Below, piece after piece: positions 51,666 to 61,239 of a DNA stretch of 64,000 nucleotides. Positions within the stretch are counted from its first letter, which is position 1, and each line of letters begins with the position of its first letter. Made by a program: the position numbers and the translations under genes. Below the pieces are notes generated by a model. That model was not told where the DNA came from. It did not search any database and saw nothing but the letters and a program-made list of their open reading frames with translations. This DNA comes from an uncultured Bacillota bacterium. GTDB lineage: Bacteria; Bacillota_I; Bacilli_A; RFN20; CAG-288. The DNA is taken from NCBI GenBank assembly GCA_949299015.1, contig CASFYT010000004.1, positions 42,446 to 106,445 of the forward strand. The letters are read 5' to 3'.

Positions 51666-53581
51666 TGCCCATGGTCCAGACCAACGCCAAGCGTTCGCCC
51701 CTCATCCGCATCCTCTTCGACTACATCAAGATGCACAAGGTCGCCTTCGCCGTCTCCGTCGTCTGCATCTTCTTCTGCGTCGTCGGCAACATCGCCGCCC
51801 CGCTCTGCCTGAGCGAAGTCACCGACTCGCTCAAGGCGTACATCGTCGACCAGGCCGTCTCCTACGAGGAGACGCTCTCCCACATCATGTCCTACATCTA
51901 CATCCTCATCTCCTGCTACGTCGTCTCCATCATCGGCAACTTCACCTATTCCCAGGTGACGGCCATCGCCGGACAGCGCTACATGAACGACCTGAGGCGG
52001 CACCTCTTCAGCCACATGGAGGACCTGCCCATCCGCTACTTCGACCGCAACGACAAGGGCGACATCATGTCGGTCTACATCAACGACGTCGACACCGTCC
52101 GTCAGCTCATCATCCAGTCGCTCAACACGATCATGATCTGCTTCATCACCTTCGTCTCCGTCCTGGTCATGATGATCCTCTTCTCCGTCTACCTCACCCT
52201 CATCGTCCTCGTCGGCGCCGCCTTCATGATCTATGCCACCTACCACGTCGGCGGCCACTCCTCCCGCAACTTCATCGCCCAGCAGAAGATGATTGGAAGC
52301 CAGGAAGGCTTCATCGAGGAGATGATGGTCGGTCTGAAGGTCATCAAGTCCTTCTGCCATGAGGATGCCTCGAAGAAGGACTTCGACGCCCTCAACGCCA
52401 AGCTCCAGGACGTCGGGACCAAGGCGAACTCCTACGCCAACATCCTGATGCCGATCCTGGGCAACATCGGCAACATCCTCTACGTCATCGTCGCGGTCGT
52501 CGGAGCCATCCTCTTCGTCAACCACGTTCCCAACGTCGCCGGCCTTCCCGACCGGGCCCAGATGTCGATCGGCATCATCGTCGCCTTCCTTCCGATGGTC
52601 CGTCAGTTCACCAACAACACGGCCGAAATCTCCAACCAGGTCAATTCCATCGCCATGGCGGTCGGCGGAACCTCCCGCGTCTGCGCGATGCTCGACGAGA
52701 AAAAGGAGGTCGACGACGGCTACGTCACCCTGGTCCGAGGCCGCTACGACGAGAAGGGAAACATCGTCGAGTGCGATTCCAAGGAGCAGGAGATCTGGGC
52801 CTGGAAGCACCCGCATTCCGCCACGCACGACGTGACCTACACGCTCCTTCAGGGCGACATCCGGATGTTCGACGTCGACTTCGCCTACAATCCGGACAAG
52901 GTCGTCCTCCACAACATCACCCTCTACGCCAAGCCGGGTCAGAAGGTCGCCTTCGTCGGCGCGACAGGCGCCGGTAAGACGACCATCACCAACCTCCTCA
53001 ACCGCTTCTACGACATCGCCGACGGCAAGATCCGCTACGACGGCATCAACATCAACAAGATCTCCAAGAAGGACCTTCGCCGCTCCCTGGGCATGGTCCT
53101 CCAGGACACGAACCTGTTCTCCGGAACGATCATGGACAACATCCGCTACGGAAAGCTGGACGCGACCGACGAGGAGTGCATCGCCGCCGCGAAGCTCGCC
53201 AACGCCGATTCCTTCATCACCCGCCTGCCGATGGGATACCAGACCTACATCACCAACGACGGCGGAAACCTCTCCCAGGGCCAGAGACAGCTGCTCTCGA
53301 TCGCCCGCGCCGCCGTCAACAACGCACCGGTCCTGATCCTCGACGAGGCGACCTCCTCCATCGACACGAGGACGGAGAAGATCGTCACCGAGGGCATGGA
53401 CAACCTGATGAAGGGAAGGACCGTCTTCGTCATCGCCCACCGGCTCTCCACCATCCAGAACGCCGACGTCATCATGGTCCTCGACCACGGACGCATCATC
53501 GAGCGGGGAACCCACGACGAGCTCATCGACCTCAAGGGAACCTACTATCAGCTCTATACGGGAGCCTTCGAACTCGAATAG
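51665..53581 (+). CDS. ABC exporter subunit B (half-transporter, consensus catalytic site)
   Basis: 638 residues. Six membrane helices, then an ATPase domain with Walker A GATGAGKTT, signature NLSQGQRQLL and Walker B ILDEATSSID with the catalytic Glu. It complements the degenerate subunit A. About 40 extra residues lie between the membrane and ATPase domains (VTLVRGRYDEKGNIVECDSKEQEIWAWKHP), as in several Firmicutes heterodimers. Start ATG 51665 overlaps the stop of subunit A and follows GGAGGTG. Confidence 0.9.
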   Translation: MPMVQTNAKRSPLIRILFDYIKMHKVAFAVSVVCIFFCVVGNIAAPLCLSEVTDSLKAYIVDQAVSYEETLSHIMSYIYILISCYVVSIIGNFTYSQVTAIAGQRYMNDLRRHLFSHMEDLPIRYFDRNDKGDIMSVYINDVDTVRQLIIQSLNTIMICFITFVSVLVMMILFSVYLTLIVLVGAAFMIYATYHVGGHSSRNFIAQQKMIGSQEGFIEEMMVGLKVIKSFCHEDASKKDFDALNAKLQDVGTKANSYANILMPILGNIGNILYVIVAVVGAILFVNHVPNVAGLPDRAQMSIGIIVAFLPMVRQFTNNTAEISNQVNSIAMAVGGTSRVCAMLDEKKEVDDGYVTLVRGRYDEKGNIVECDSKEQEIWAWKHPHSATHDVTYTLLQGDIRMFDVDFAYNPDKVVLHNITLYAKPGQKVAFVGATGAGKTTITNLLNRFYDIADGKIRYDGININKISKKDLRRSLGMVLQDTNLFSGTIMDNIRYGKLDATDEECIAAAKLANADSFITRLPMGYQTYITNDGGNLSQGQRQLLSIARAAVNNAPVLILDEATSSIDTRTEKIVTEGMDNLMKGRTVFVIAHRLSTIQNADVIMVLDHGRIIERGTHDELIDLKGTYYQLYTGAFELE

Positions 53582-53586
53582 GAGCC

Positions 53587-53615
53587 AGGCGGAAGCGACG
53601 TCTTCCGCCTTTTTT
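53587..53615 (+). terminator. Terminator after ABC exporter A/B
   Basis: A 9-bp stem AGGCGGAAG/CTTCCGCCT with loop CGACGT and a run of T's. Confidence 0.85.
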
Positions 53616-53646
53616 CGTCGAAAGAGGAAAGGAAGCCTTTCTTTCT

Positions 53647-53675
53647 TTGCTTTCCCGAGCCAAAAAGAATAGACT
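53647..53675 (+). promoter_or_regulatory. Promoter of the rimO-exporter-cysS operon
   Basis: TTGCTT (53647-53652), 17 bases, TAGACT (53670-53675); ribosome-binding site AGGAGG follows at 53691-53696. Confidence 0.5.
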
Positions 53676-53704
53676 GAAGAGGCGAAAAGACAGGAGGTTT
53701 TCCT

Positions 53705-55021
53705 ATGAACATCGGCGTCGTCTCCCTCGGCTGTGCCAAGAACCAGGTTGACCTGGAGGAAATCCTCCACTATCTCAAGATCAACGGCTGCGAGACCGTC
53801 TCCAATCCCGACCTGGCCGACCTGATCCTGGTCAACACCTGCGGCTTCATCGACGCCGCCAAGAAGGAGAGCATCCGGGCGATCCTGGACATGGTGCGGA
53901 CGAAGAAGCCGGTCGTCGTCACCGGCTGCCTGGCCCAGCGCTACCTCGAGGAACTGAAGAAGGAGATTCCGGAAGTCGCCCTCTACATCCCGCTCTCGGA
54001 CTACGGCCGCTTCGGCGAGCGGCTCCGTGAGCTCTTCCCCTCCTTTCCCCTCCGGGGCGAGATCTCCCCGCTGGGACGGAGCTTCATCTCGCCCGTCCAC
54101 GAGGCATACCTGCGCATCTCCGACGGCTGCAACAACCGCTGCGCCTTCTGCGCCATCCCCAACATCCGCGGCAACTTCCGTTCCGTTCCCTTCGAGACGC
54201 TGAAGCAGGAGCTCGACGTCCTCGAGAAGGAGGACGTCCGTTCCCTGACGGTCGTCAGCCAGGACACCTCGATGTACGGGAAGGACATCCATCGGACCCT
54301 CGCCGACCTCGTCCGCGAGATCCAGAAGCATACGCACTTCGACTTCGTCAAGCTGATGTACCTCTATCCCGACGAGGTCACCGACGAACTCATCGACCTC
54401 TTCGCGACGGATTCCCGGCTCTCCCCCTACTTCGACCTTCCGGTCCAGCACTTCTCCGACAAGGTGCTGAGGGCGATGGGACGAAGAGGGACGAAGAAGG
54501 ACATCCTTGACCTCCTCGCCAAGTTCCGGAGCCGCGTTCCGCAGGCCATCCTTCGCACGACGATCCTCGTCGGATTCCCGGGCGAGACCGAGGAGGACTT
54601 CCAGGAATGCCTCCGCTGCATCGAGGAGGTTCAGTTCGACCACCTCGGCTGCTTCACCTACTGTCCCGAGGAGGGAACGCGGGGGGCCGCACTGCCCGAC
54701 CCGGTCCCGGAGAAGGTCAAGAAGGAGCGCTATCGCAGGGTCATGGCCCTGCAGAAGAAGATCTCCTACCGTCTCAACAGGAATCGCATCGGGAAGACCT
54801 ATCCCTGCCTCGTCACGGGCTACGACGAGAAGAACCTCTGCTACGATTGCGTCAGCGACCTCTACGCGCCCGACGACATCGACGGAAAGATGGTTCTCTT
54901 CTCCAAGGCGCCCCTGGACGTCGGGGACCTGGTGGAGGCCCGCGTCGTCAACGCCCTCCCCTACGACCTCGAGGCGGAGGTCACCAAGGTGCTCCGGAGG
55001 GCCAAGGCGGAGGAACGATGA
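53705..55021 (+). CDS. rimO: Ribosomal protein S12 methylthiotransferase
   Basis: 438 residues. A radical-SAM enzyme adding methylthio to Asp of S12. The N-terminal UPF0004 domain starts NIGVVSLGCAKNQVDLEE and holds cluster cysteines (also NTCGFID and VVTGCLAQRY). The radical-SAM motif is ISDGCNNRCAFCAIP (CxxxCxxC). A TRAM domain closes the protein. RimO is preferred to MiaB because of SLGCAKNxVD and YLRISDGCNNRCAFC. It leads an operon with the second exporter pair (ATGA overlap) and cysS. Confidence 0.95.
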   Translation: MNIGVVSLGCAKNQVDLEEILHYLKINGCETVSNPDLADLILVNTCGFIDAAKKESIRAILDMVRTKKPVVVTGCLAQRYLEELKKEIPEVALYIPLSDYGRFGERLRELFPSFPLRGEISPLGRSFISPVHEAYLRISDGCNNRCAFCAIPNIRGNFRSVPFETLKQELDVLEKEDVRSLTVVSQDTSMYGKDIHRTLADLVREIQKHTHFDFVKLMYLYPDEVTDELIDLFATDSRLSPYFDLPVQHFSDKVLRAMGRRGTKKDILDLLAKFRSRVPQAILRTTILVGFPGETEEDFQECLRCIEEVQFDHLGCFTYCPEEGTRGAALPDPVPEKVKKERYRRVMALQKKISYRLNRNRIGKTYPCLVTGYDEKNLCYDCVSDLYAPDDIDGKMVLFSKAPLDVGDLVEARVVNALPYDLEAEVTKVLRRAKAEER

Positions 55022-56820
55022 TCTTCGGAAAGTACGTCAACCTTTATTACCGGAAGTACTGGTACCTCTTCGTCCTCGTCTTTCTCGCCGACACGATCGT
55101 CGACTTCGCCCAGCTCCTCATCCCGATCATGGTCGGAAGGATCATCACCAAGATTGAGAACGGTGCCTTCGTCCTCGTTCCCGAGGACGGCCTCTGGTAT
55201 CACAGCGACCTGACCACCTCCCTCCTCTTCCTCGCCGTCATCGCCCTGATCATCGTCGTCGGCCGCATCGGCTGGCGCTATTTCAGCACGCATATCGCCG
55301 CCCATGTCGAAAGGGACATGAGGAAGGCGCTCTTCCACAAGACCGAGAAGCTACCCCTCACCTACTTCAAGGACAAGAAGGTGGGAGGCCTGCTCTCCTA
55401 CTTCACCAACGACCTCCAAACGATCAAGAGCCTCTTCAACGAGTGCATCATCTGGATGACGGACCTCGTCGTCCTCGGCACGCTGACCTTCGTCCTGATG
55501 ATGCTGATGTCATGGCCGATCACCCTGATCACCTCCCTTCCCCTGCTCTGCTTCTCGGCCTTTGGCTACTTCGTCGGCAAGGCGGAGGCCGATCGCTTCC
55601 GCAAGGCCAACGATGCCTACGAAGACCTTTCGGACTTCGCGGAGGAAAACCTCCAAGGCTTTTCCGTCCTCAAGGCCTTCCGCAAGGAACGGATCCGGCA
55701 GAAGGAGTTCGTCCGCCTCGCCACCATCGCAGCCGATACCTCCGTTCGTTATCAGCGCTATTCGACGCTGATCGACCTCGGCATCAATTTCTTCCTGACT
55801 GCCACCTTTTCGCTTCTGATGGGACTTGGAACCTATTCCATCCTCTCCCGGAATCCTTCGATGGCCTACCAGATCACCGACGTCGGCGCTTTGACGACCT
55901 TCGTCGGATTCTACGATACGCTCACCTGGCCGATGATTGCCGGCGGACTTCTGATCGACTATATTTCGCGCGGAAGGGGAGCCTATCGGCGTCTTGCCGA
56001 AGTCTTCGATGCGCCCGAGGAGGATGAGGAGGGAACGATTTCCGAGGCGACGCTTCAGGGGGAGGTCCGTTTCGACCATCTCTCCTTCTCCTATCCCGAC
56101 CAGGAGGAGGGAGAGAGCAACCTTCAGGACATCTCCTTCCACGTCCTTCCCGGGATGACCGTCGGCCTCATCGGAAGGACGAGTTCGGGCAAGTCGACCC
56201 TCCTGACTCTCCTGGACCGTCTCTATCCCATCGAGAGGGGAAGGGTCTTCCTTGACGGCAGGGACATCAACGACTACGCCCGCAGCCTCCTGAGACGGCA
56301 GATCGGGCTCGTCTCCCAGCAGGCCTTCCTCTTCTCCGGCCCGCTGTGGCAGAGCGTCGCCTTTGCGGAGGACGATCCCAAGAAGGTCGACTGGGCGAAG
56401 GTCGCCTCGGCCTGCCGCTTCGCCTGCATCGACAAGGACATCGAGGAGAACTTCCCCCAAGGGTACGAGACCTTCATCGGCGAGAAGGGGGCGACCGTCT
56501 CCGGCGGACAGAGGCAGAGGCTTTCCATCGCCCGGGCCATCTACAAGAATCCGCCGATCCTGATCCTCGACGATTCGCTCTCGGCTGTCGATGCGGACAC
56601 GGAGCAGAGGATCCTGCGCAACATCCAGCAGGAACGGAAGGGAAGGACGACCTTCATCATCGCCCACCGCATCTCCGCCATCGAGAGGGCGAACTGGATC
56701 CTGGTCCTCGACAGGGGACGGATCGTCGGCCAGGGAACGCACGAGGACCTGCTGAAAAGCTGTCCTCTCTATCAGGACATCCAGAGCCTTCAGGAGCTGG
56801 AGAAGGAGGTCGCGCGATGA
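55018..56820 (+). CDS. ABC exporter subunit C (half-transporter, degenerate catalytic site)
   Basis: 600 residues from ATG 55018, overlapping rimO by ATGA. Six membrane helices, then an ATPase domain: Walker A GRTSSGKST, signature TVSGGQRQRL, Walker B ILILDDSLSAVD, with Asp in place of the catalytic Glu. It therefore resembles subunit A of the upstream pair and, like it, must work as a heterodimer. Its partner follows immediately. The substrate is unknown. Confidence 0.9.
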   Translation: MIFGKYVNLYYRKYWYLFVLVFLADTIVDFAQLLIPIMVGRIITKIENGAFVLVPEDGLWYHSDLTTSLLFLAVIALIIVVGRIGWRYFSTHIAAHVERDMRKALFHKTEKLPLTYFKDKKVGGLLSYFTNDLQTIKSLFNECIIWMTDLVVLGTLTFVLMMLMSWPITLITSLPLLCFSAFGYFVGKAEADRFRKANDAYEDLSDFAEENLQGFSVLKAFRKERIRQKEFVRLATIAADTSVRYQRYSTLIDLGINFFLTATFSLLMGLGTYSILSRNPSMAYQITDVGALTTFVGFYDTLTWPMIAGGLLIDYISRGRGAYRRLAEVFDAPEEDEEGTISEATLQGEVRFDHLSFSYPDQEEGESNLQDISFHVLPGMTVGLIGRTSSGKSTLLTLLDRLYPIERGRVFLDGRDINDYARSLLRRQIGLVSQQAFLFSGPLWQSVAFAEDDPKKVDWAKVASACRFACIDKDIEENFPQGYETFIGEKGATVSGGQRQRLSIARAIYKNPPILILDDSLSAVDADTEQRILRNIQQERKGRTTFIIAHRISAIERANWILVLDRGRIVGQGTHEDLLKSCPLYQDIQSLQELEKEVAR

Positions 56821-58652
56821 ACGACGAACGCGAAGAGCGCACCTATTCCATCCGGGACCTCTCCCTCCTGAAGTCCTTCTACCGCTACCTCAGGCCCTAT
56901 CGCGTCCCCTTCTTCACGATGATGGCCCTGACCCTGTTCGTCAACGCCGCCTTCATCCTGGAACCCCTGATCTTCCGCTTCCTGATCAACGCCCTGGTCG
57001 ACTACTCCGGAGGGGCGGCGACGGCGGAGCAGACCGTCGAGACGGCCGTCCTCCTCATCCTCTGCGACGCCCTCCTGATGGTCCTTGCCATCGTCGGCGT
57101 CTACTTCGTCAACATCTCGCTCAAGAAGATCGGACAGAAGGCCATCTGCGACCTGAGGCAGGACGTCTTCGAGCACATCCTCTCCCTCTCCACCTCCTCG
57201 CTGAAGAGGATGCCGATCGGATCCTTCGTGACGCGCGTCACCAACGACACGCAGAACCTCTCCCTGGCCTTCACCGACATCCTTCCGACCCTCCTGCGAA
57301 GCGTCCTCTCCCTGACGATGATCCTGGTCCTCGTCTTCGTCTACACGCACCTCTACGGCTTCCTCTTCCTCGCCTACCTTCCCGTCGTCTTCCTCCTCTC
57401 CGCCCTCTTCCGGCGCAAGGCCAGGATCCACTACCGCGGAGAGAAGAAGGCCGTCTCGCTGATGAACGCCTTCCTCAGCGAGAACTTCACGGGCATCGCG
57501 CTGGTCAAGAGCAACGCGAAGGAGGAGCGGATGGAACGGCTCTTCGACGAGCGGAACGACGAGATCTACCGGCACTTCCTCAAGAGCCAGAACCTCTTCG
57601 CCCTCTTCTATCCCTCCATGTACCTCCTCCAGATGTCCTGCATCCTGATCCTCTTCGGATTCGGAATCCCGATGGCCCTCTCCGGGGCCCTCTCCCTTGG
57701 CGACTTCAACATGCTCTACAGCTACTCCGGACAGTTCTTCGGCCCGATCCAGCAGATCACCCAGCTGATGAACACGCTCCAGCAGGTCATCTCCTCCGCC
57801 GAGAGGATCGATGCCGTGATGAAGATGGAAGAGGAGGAGGACGACAAGGAGGGAATCGACGTCCCGTCCTTCCGCGGAGAGGTCGTCTTCTCCCACGTCT
57901 CCTTCTCCTACGTCGAGGGCCAGGAGGTCCTCCACGACGTCAGCTTCCGCATCCCCGCCGGGAAGACGGCCGCGTTCGTCGGCCAGACAGGAGCCGGAAA
58001 GAGCACCATCATCTCCCTGCTGACAAGGACCTACCTTCCCCAGCGGGGAGAGATCACGATCGACGGCGTCGACATCCGACGCTACACCCTCTCCTGCCTG
58101 AGGAGGAACATCGGCCTCATGCTTCAGGACGTCTTCCTCTTCACGGGAACCGTCGCGGAGACCATCTCCCTCAAGGACGAGGGCATCGCCAAGGAGGAAA
58201 TCGTCGCCGCCGCCAGAGAGGTCGGGGCCGACAAGGCCATCGACTCCCTTCCCGGAGGATACGACGAGAAGGTCCTGGAGCGCGGGGAGAACTTCTCCGC
58301 CGGAGCCCGGCAGCTGCTCTCCTTCGCCCGCACGCTCGTCTATCGCCCGAGCATGATCCTGTTGGACGAGGCGACCGCCAACATCGATACCCGGACGGAG
58401 AAGACGATCCAGGACTCGCTGGAGAGGATCCGCAAGGTCGGGACGATGGTCATCGTCGCCCACCGTCTCTCCACCATCCGAAATGCCGACCTCATCTTCG
58501 TCGTCGACAAGGGCCGCATCGCCGAGGAAGGAGACCATCAGGCCCTCCTCCAACGGCGCGGCATCTACTATAATCTCTATCGGCTGCAGAACATGCAGAA
58601 CCGTCTCGATCACAGGGAGGAGACCAATGAGGACTCAAATCAAGCTCTATGA
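56817..58652 (+). CDS. ABC exporter subunit D (half-transporter, consensus Walker B)
   Basis: 611 residues from ATG 56817 (ATGA overlap with subunit C). Walker A is GQTGAGKST and Walker B ILLDEATANID with the catalytic Glu, while its signature motif is altered to NFSAGARQLL. In heterodimers one composite ATP site is dead and the other alive, and C plus D show just this split. The last 26 bases overlap the start of cysS. A membrane-exporter gene translationally coupled to cysS is unusual. Confidence 0.9.
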   Translation: MNDEREERTYSIRDLSLLKSFYRYLRPYRVPFFTMMALTLFVNAAFILEPLIFRFLINALVDYSGGAATAEQTVETAVLLILCDALLMVLAIVGVYFVNISLKKIGQKAICDLRQDVFEHILSLSTSSLKRMPIGSFVTRVTNDTQNLSLAFTDILPTLLRSVLSLTMILVLVFVYTHLYGFLFLAYLPVVFLLSALFRRKARIHYRGEKKAVSLMNAFLSENFTGIALVKSNAKEERMERLFDERNDEIYRHFLKSQNLFALFYPSMYLLQMSCILILFGFGIPMALSGALSLGDFNMLYSYSGQFFGPIQQITQLMNTLQQVISSAERIDAVMKMEEEEDDKEGIDVPSFRGEVVFSHVSFSYVEGQEVLHDVSFRIPAGKTAAFVGQTGAGKSTIISLLTRTYLPQRGEITIDGVDIRRYTLSCLRRNIGLMLQDVFLFTGTVAETISLKDEGIAKEEIVAAAREVGADKAIDSLPGGYDEKVLERGENFSAGARQLLSFARTLVYRPSMILLDEATANIDTRTEKTIQDSLERIRKVGTMVIVAHRLSTIRNADLIFVVDKGRIAEEGDHQALLQRRGIYYNLYRLQNMQNRLDHREETNEDSNQAL

Positions 58653-59967
58653 CAGCTATGAGGGACAGATGCGTCCTTTCGTCCCGCTCAGGGGAAACGA
58701 CGTCAGCATCTACTACTGCGGGCCGACCGTCTACAACTACGTCCACCTCGGAAACTTCCGGCCCACGATCACCTTCGACCTGCTGACCCGCTTCCTTCGG
58801 GAAGAAGGCTATGAGGTCCGGTGTGTCAGCAACTACACGGACATCGACGACAAGATCATCCGCGAGAGCCAGAAGGAGGGGAAGAGCGAAAAGGACCTCT
58901 CCCAGTTCTACATCGCGGCCTACGAGGACTCGCTCTCCCTCCTCAACGTCCTCCCGCTCTTCCGTCATCCCAAGGCCAGCGAATACATCGACAAGATGGT
59001 CGACTTCATCGACGACCTGATGAAGGAGGGCTATGCCTACCGGGGCGAGGACGACATCTACTTCGCCGTCAGCCGAATTCCCGAATACGGAAACCTCTCC
59101 AAGCAGAAGGTCGAGGACCTGCACGCCGGCAAGAGGATCGACGTCGACCCGCTGAAGAAGGATCCGCTGGACTTCGTCCTCTGGAAGCGGACCGACGACG
59201 ACGGCATCAAGTTCGACACCAAGATCGGACGTGGCCGGCCGGGATGGCATACCGAATGCGTCGTGATGGCCCACGACGTCTTCCAGGCGGACATGATCGA
59301 CATCCATGGCGGCGGTTTTGACTTGAAGTTTCCCCATCATGAAAACGAGATCGCTCAGTCCATGGCTCACGACCATACCAGGCTTGCCAACTTCTGGATG
59401 CACGTCGGATTCTTGCTGACTGGCGGCGTCAAGATGTCCAAGTCCCTCGGCAATTCGATCCTGGCCAAGGACGTCCTTGCCCGCTACGGGGGCAACGCCG
59501 TCCGCCTCTTCTTCTACCAAAGCCATTACCGCGCTCCGGTCAACTACACGGAGGAGAACCTGCTCCAGAGCCAGAAGACCGTCGAGCGCCATCTTGCGAC
59601 CTATCGTCGCGCCAAGATCCAGCTCGCCCTCCATGCCCTTCCGGAGGGCTCGATCCTCGAGGAACCCTACGAGCGGTTCCTTCTCGCCCTCTCCGACGAC
59701 CTCAACGTCGCCAACGCGCTCTCCGTCGTCGACGCACTCGTCAAGGAGACGAATCAGGTCCTCACGCATAAGGACTTCGCGTCCCTTCCCTCCCTCGTCA
59801 GGACGCTCGGAAGGCTCCTCGGCGTCCTGGGCTTCCTGCTTCCGACGGTGGAAGTCACTCCCGAGGACAGGGCCCGTTACCAGGAATACCTCGAGGCCCG
59901 CGAGCGAAAGGACTACGCCCGGAGCGACGAGCTTCGTCCTCTGCTGATGGAAAGGGGACTGCTCTAG
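58627..59967 (+). CDS. cysS: Cysteinyl-tRNA synthetase
   Basis: 446 residues. Class I motifs: HLGN (HIGH-type) in YYCGPTVYNYVHLGNFRP and KMSKS in [11 protein letters not shown]. Zinc ligands are the Cys in YYCGPT and those in GWHTECVVMA plus FPHHENEIAQ. ATG 58627 follows GGGAGGAG inside the end of the exporter gene (26-base overlap). In Bacillus, mrnC normally follows cysS; here it is replaced by an unknown gene. A patch around 59,315-59,410 is less GC-rich. Confidence 0.96.
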   Translation: MRTQIKLYDSYEGQMRPFVPLRGNDVSIYYCGPTVYNYVHLGNFRPTITFDLLTRFLREEGYEVRCVSNYTDIDDKIIRESQKEGKSEKDLSQFYIAAYEDSLSLLNVLPLFRHPKASEYIDKMVDFIDDLMKEGYAYRGEDDIYFAVSRIPEYGNLSKQKVEDLHAGKRIDVDPLKKDPLDFVLWKRTDDDGIKFDTKIGRGRPGWHTECVVMAHDVFQADMIDIHGGGFDLKFPHHENEIAQSMAHDHTRLANFWMHVGFLLTGGVKMSKSLGNSILAKDVLARYGGNAVRLFFYQSHYRAPVNYTEENLLQSQKTVERHLATYRRAKIQLALHALPEGSILEEPYERFLLALSDDLNVANALSVVDALVKETNQVLTHKDFASLPSLVRTLGRLLGVLGFLLPTVEVTPEDRARYQEYLEARERKDYARSDELRPLLMERGLL

Positions 59968-59968
59968 G

Positions 59969-60415
59969 ATGTCCCCTCTGCTCGAGGAGACAAAGAGGGC
60001 GCTCTCCCAGGCGAGAGACCATTCCTCGGCCGTCCTCGCCTTCGTCTCCCTCTTCGAACGAAACCGATTTTCGCTCCCCGATCCCTACCCCATCCTCGTC
60101 CTCGACTGCTTTTCCCAGGAGGGGAAAGGCTTCCTGGACCTCTACGTCGAGTTCCACGTCTACGAGAGCCTCGATCCGGAGCTCAGCCAGGCGAGGACCA
60201 TCGACAACGACGGAGAGAAGGCCTACCAGCTGCACCTCTTCCTTTGCGTCGGCGAACCTCTTTTGCCTCGTCGCCTGGCGGAATGGGACCATCTCAGCCC
60301 CTCTTACCGCGCTGGGGAGAAAAGGCAGAAGGAAGCGTTCCTGAACCAATTGGCGCCGTTCCTGAAAGAAGGGAAGATTCGATCCCTTCGACTGGAGTTC
60401 ACCGACAGCATCTAG
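59969..60415 (+). CDS. Unknown small cytosolic protein
   Basis: 148 residues starting one base after the cysS stop. No membrane segment or known motif. An N-terminal helix (LLEETKRALSQARDHSSAVLAFVSLFERNR) precedes a probable alpha/beta part (PILVLDCFSQEGKGFLDLYVEFHVYES). It occupies the position of mini-ribonuclease III (mrnC) behind cysS in Bacillus, but I see no RNase III motif. A terminator follows its stop, so it closes the rimO-to-cysS operon. Confidence 0.65.
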   Translation: MSPLLEETKRALSQARDHSSAVLAFVSLFERNRFSLPDPYPILVLDCFSQEGKGFLDLYVEFHVYESLDPELSQARTIDNDGEKAYQLHLFLCVGEPLLPRRLAEWDHLSPSYRAGEKRQKEAFLNQLAPFLKEGKIRSLRLEFTDSI

Positions 60416-60420
60416 GAAAA

Positions 60421-60444
60421 AGCGGGGCACCGAGCCCCGCTTTC
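60421..60444. terminator. Terminator between the cysS operon and hpt
   Basis: An 8-bp stem AGCGGGGC/GCCCCGCT (60421-60428 and 60434-60441), A's to the left and TTTCTT to the right; convergent genes share it. Confidence 0.75.
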
Positions 60445-60445
60445 T

Positions 60446-61021
60446 TCATTCTCCGTCCTTCTCCGTCGCGAAGAAAGGCTCCCACGACTTGATGTCCTTG
60501 ATGGAGGGGACGAAGATGTAGGGGACGTTTCGGAAGAGGCCGCGGTAGTCGAATCCGAACCCGACGATGTACTTCTGCTCGTCCGTCTCCAGCCCCGTGA
60601 AGTCCGCCTTCTCGTCGAACTTCATCCGCAGGTTGTTGCGCTTGATGAGGATGCAGACGCGTAGCGACCTGGGACGGAAGTTCCTTTGGATGTATTCCTT
60701 GAGGAAATGCATGGTGACGCCTGTGTCGATGATGTCCTCGACAAGGATCACGTCGCGCCCCTCGAGGTCGTAGTCCGGCAGCTTCTCGACGAGGACCTCG
60801 CCGGTCGACTGGGTACCATCGTAGCTCTTGACCTTGATCGTATCCAGGAGGATCGGATGCTGGATATGCTTGACGAGCTCATAGAGGAAGGGCAGGGCGC
60901 CGTTCATCACTCCCAGCACGACGGCCGCCTTCTCCTCCTTGGCGATCGAGGCGTCGATTTCCTTTCCGAGCCTCTGGCAGACGCGGACGATCTCGTCCTC
61001 CGACAGAATCAATCTTTCCAT
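60446..61021 (-). CDS. hpt: Hypoxanthine phosphoribosyltransferase
   Basis: 191 residues. Purine salvage: hypoxanthine or guanine plus PRPP to IMP or GMP. The PRPP loop VILVEDIIDTGVTM and the N-terminal VVLGVMNGALPFLYEL are diagnostic, as is the C-terminal VGFGFDYRGLFRNVPYI. ATG 61021 follows AGGAGGG. The -10 is probably TAGAAT on the minus strand at 61054-61049. In Bacillus hpt is linked to tilS and ftsH; it stands alone here. Confidence 0.96.
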   Translation of the reverse strand: MERLILSEDEIVRVCQRLGKEIDASIAKEEKAAVVLGVMNGALPFLYELVKHIQHPILLDTIKVKSYDGTQSTGEVLVEKLPDYDLEGRDVILVEDIIDTGVTMHFLKEYIQRNFRPRSLRVCILIKRNNLRMKFDEKADFTGLETDEQKYIVGFGFDYRGLFRNVPYIFVPSIKDIKSWEPFFATEKDGE

Positions 61022-61105
61022 GTTTCCCTCCTGATCCCTCACGCCTCTATTCTATCGATATTTTCGGAAAAAGAAAAGAAGGGAGGAAGCCTTGGAAAAT
61101 TCCTC

Positions 61106-61134
61106 TTGCATTTCATGAGACAACCTGCGATAAT
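61106..61134 (+). promoter_or_regulatory. Promoter of the tRNA-Asp/tRNA-Gly unit
   Basis: TTGCAT (61106-61111), 17 bases, GATAAT (61129-61134), with TG upstream as extended -10. Confidence 0.75.
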
Positions 61135-61161
61135 ACATGAGCTGTCCCAAAAACAGCCAAC

Positions 61162-61238
61162 GGATCTATAGTGTAGGGGTTTATCACGCCTCCCTGTCAC
61201 GGAGGAGATCGAGGGTTCGAATCCCTCTAGATCCGCCA
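61162..61238 (+). tRNA. tRNA-Asp (GTC), CCA encoded
   Basis: Acceptor GGATCTA pairs with TAGATCC; discriminator G; CCA at 61236-61238. Anticodon loop CTGTCAC between CCTCC and GGAGG gives GTC. Confidence 0.95.
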
Positions 61239-61239
61239 C

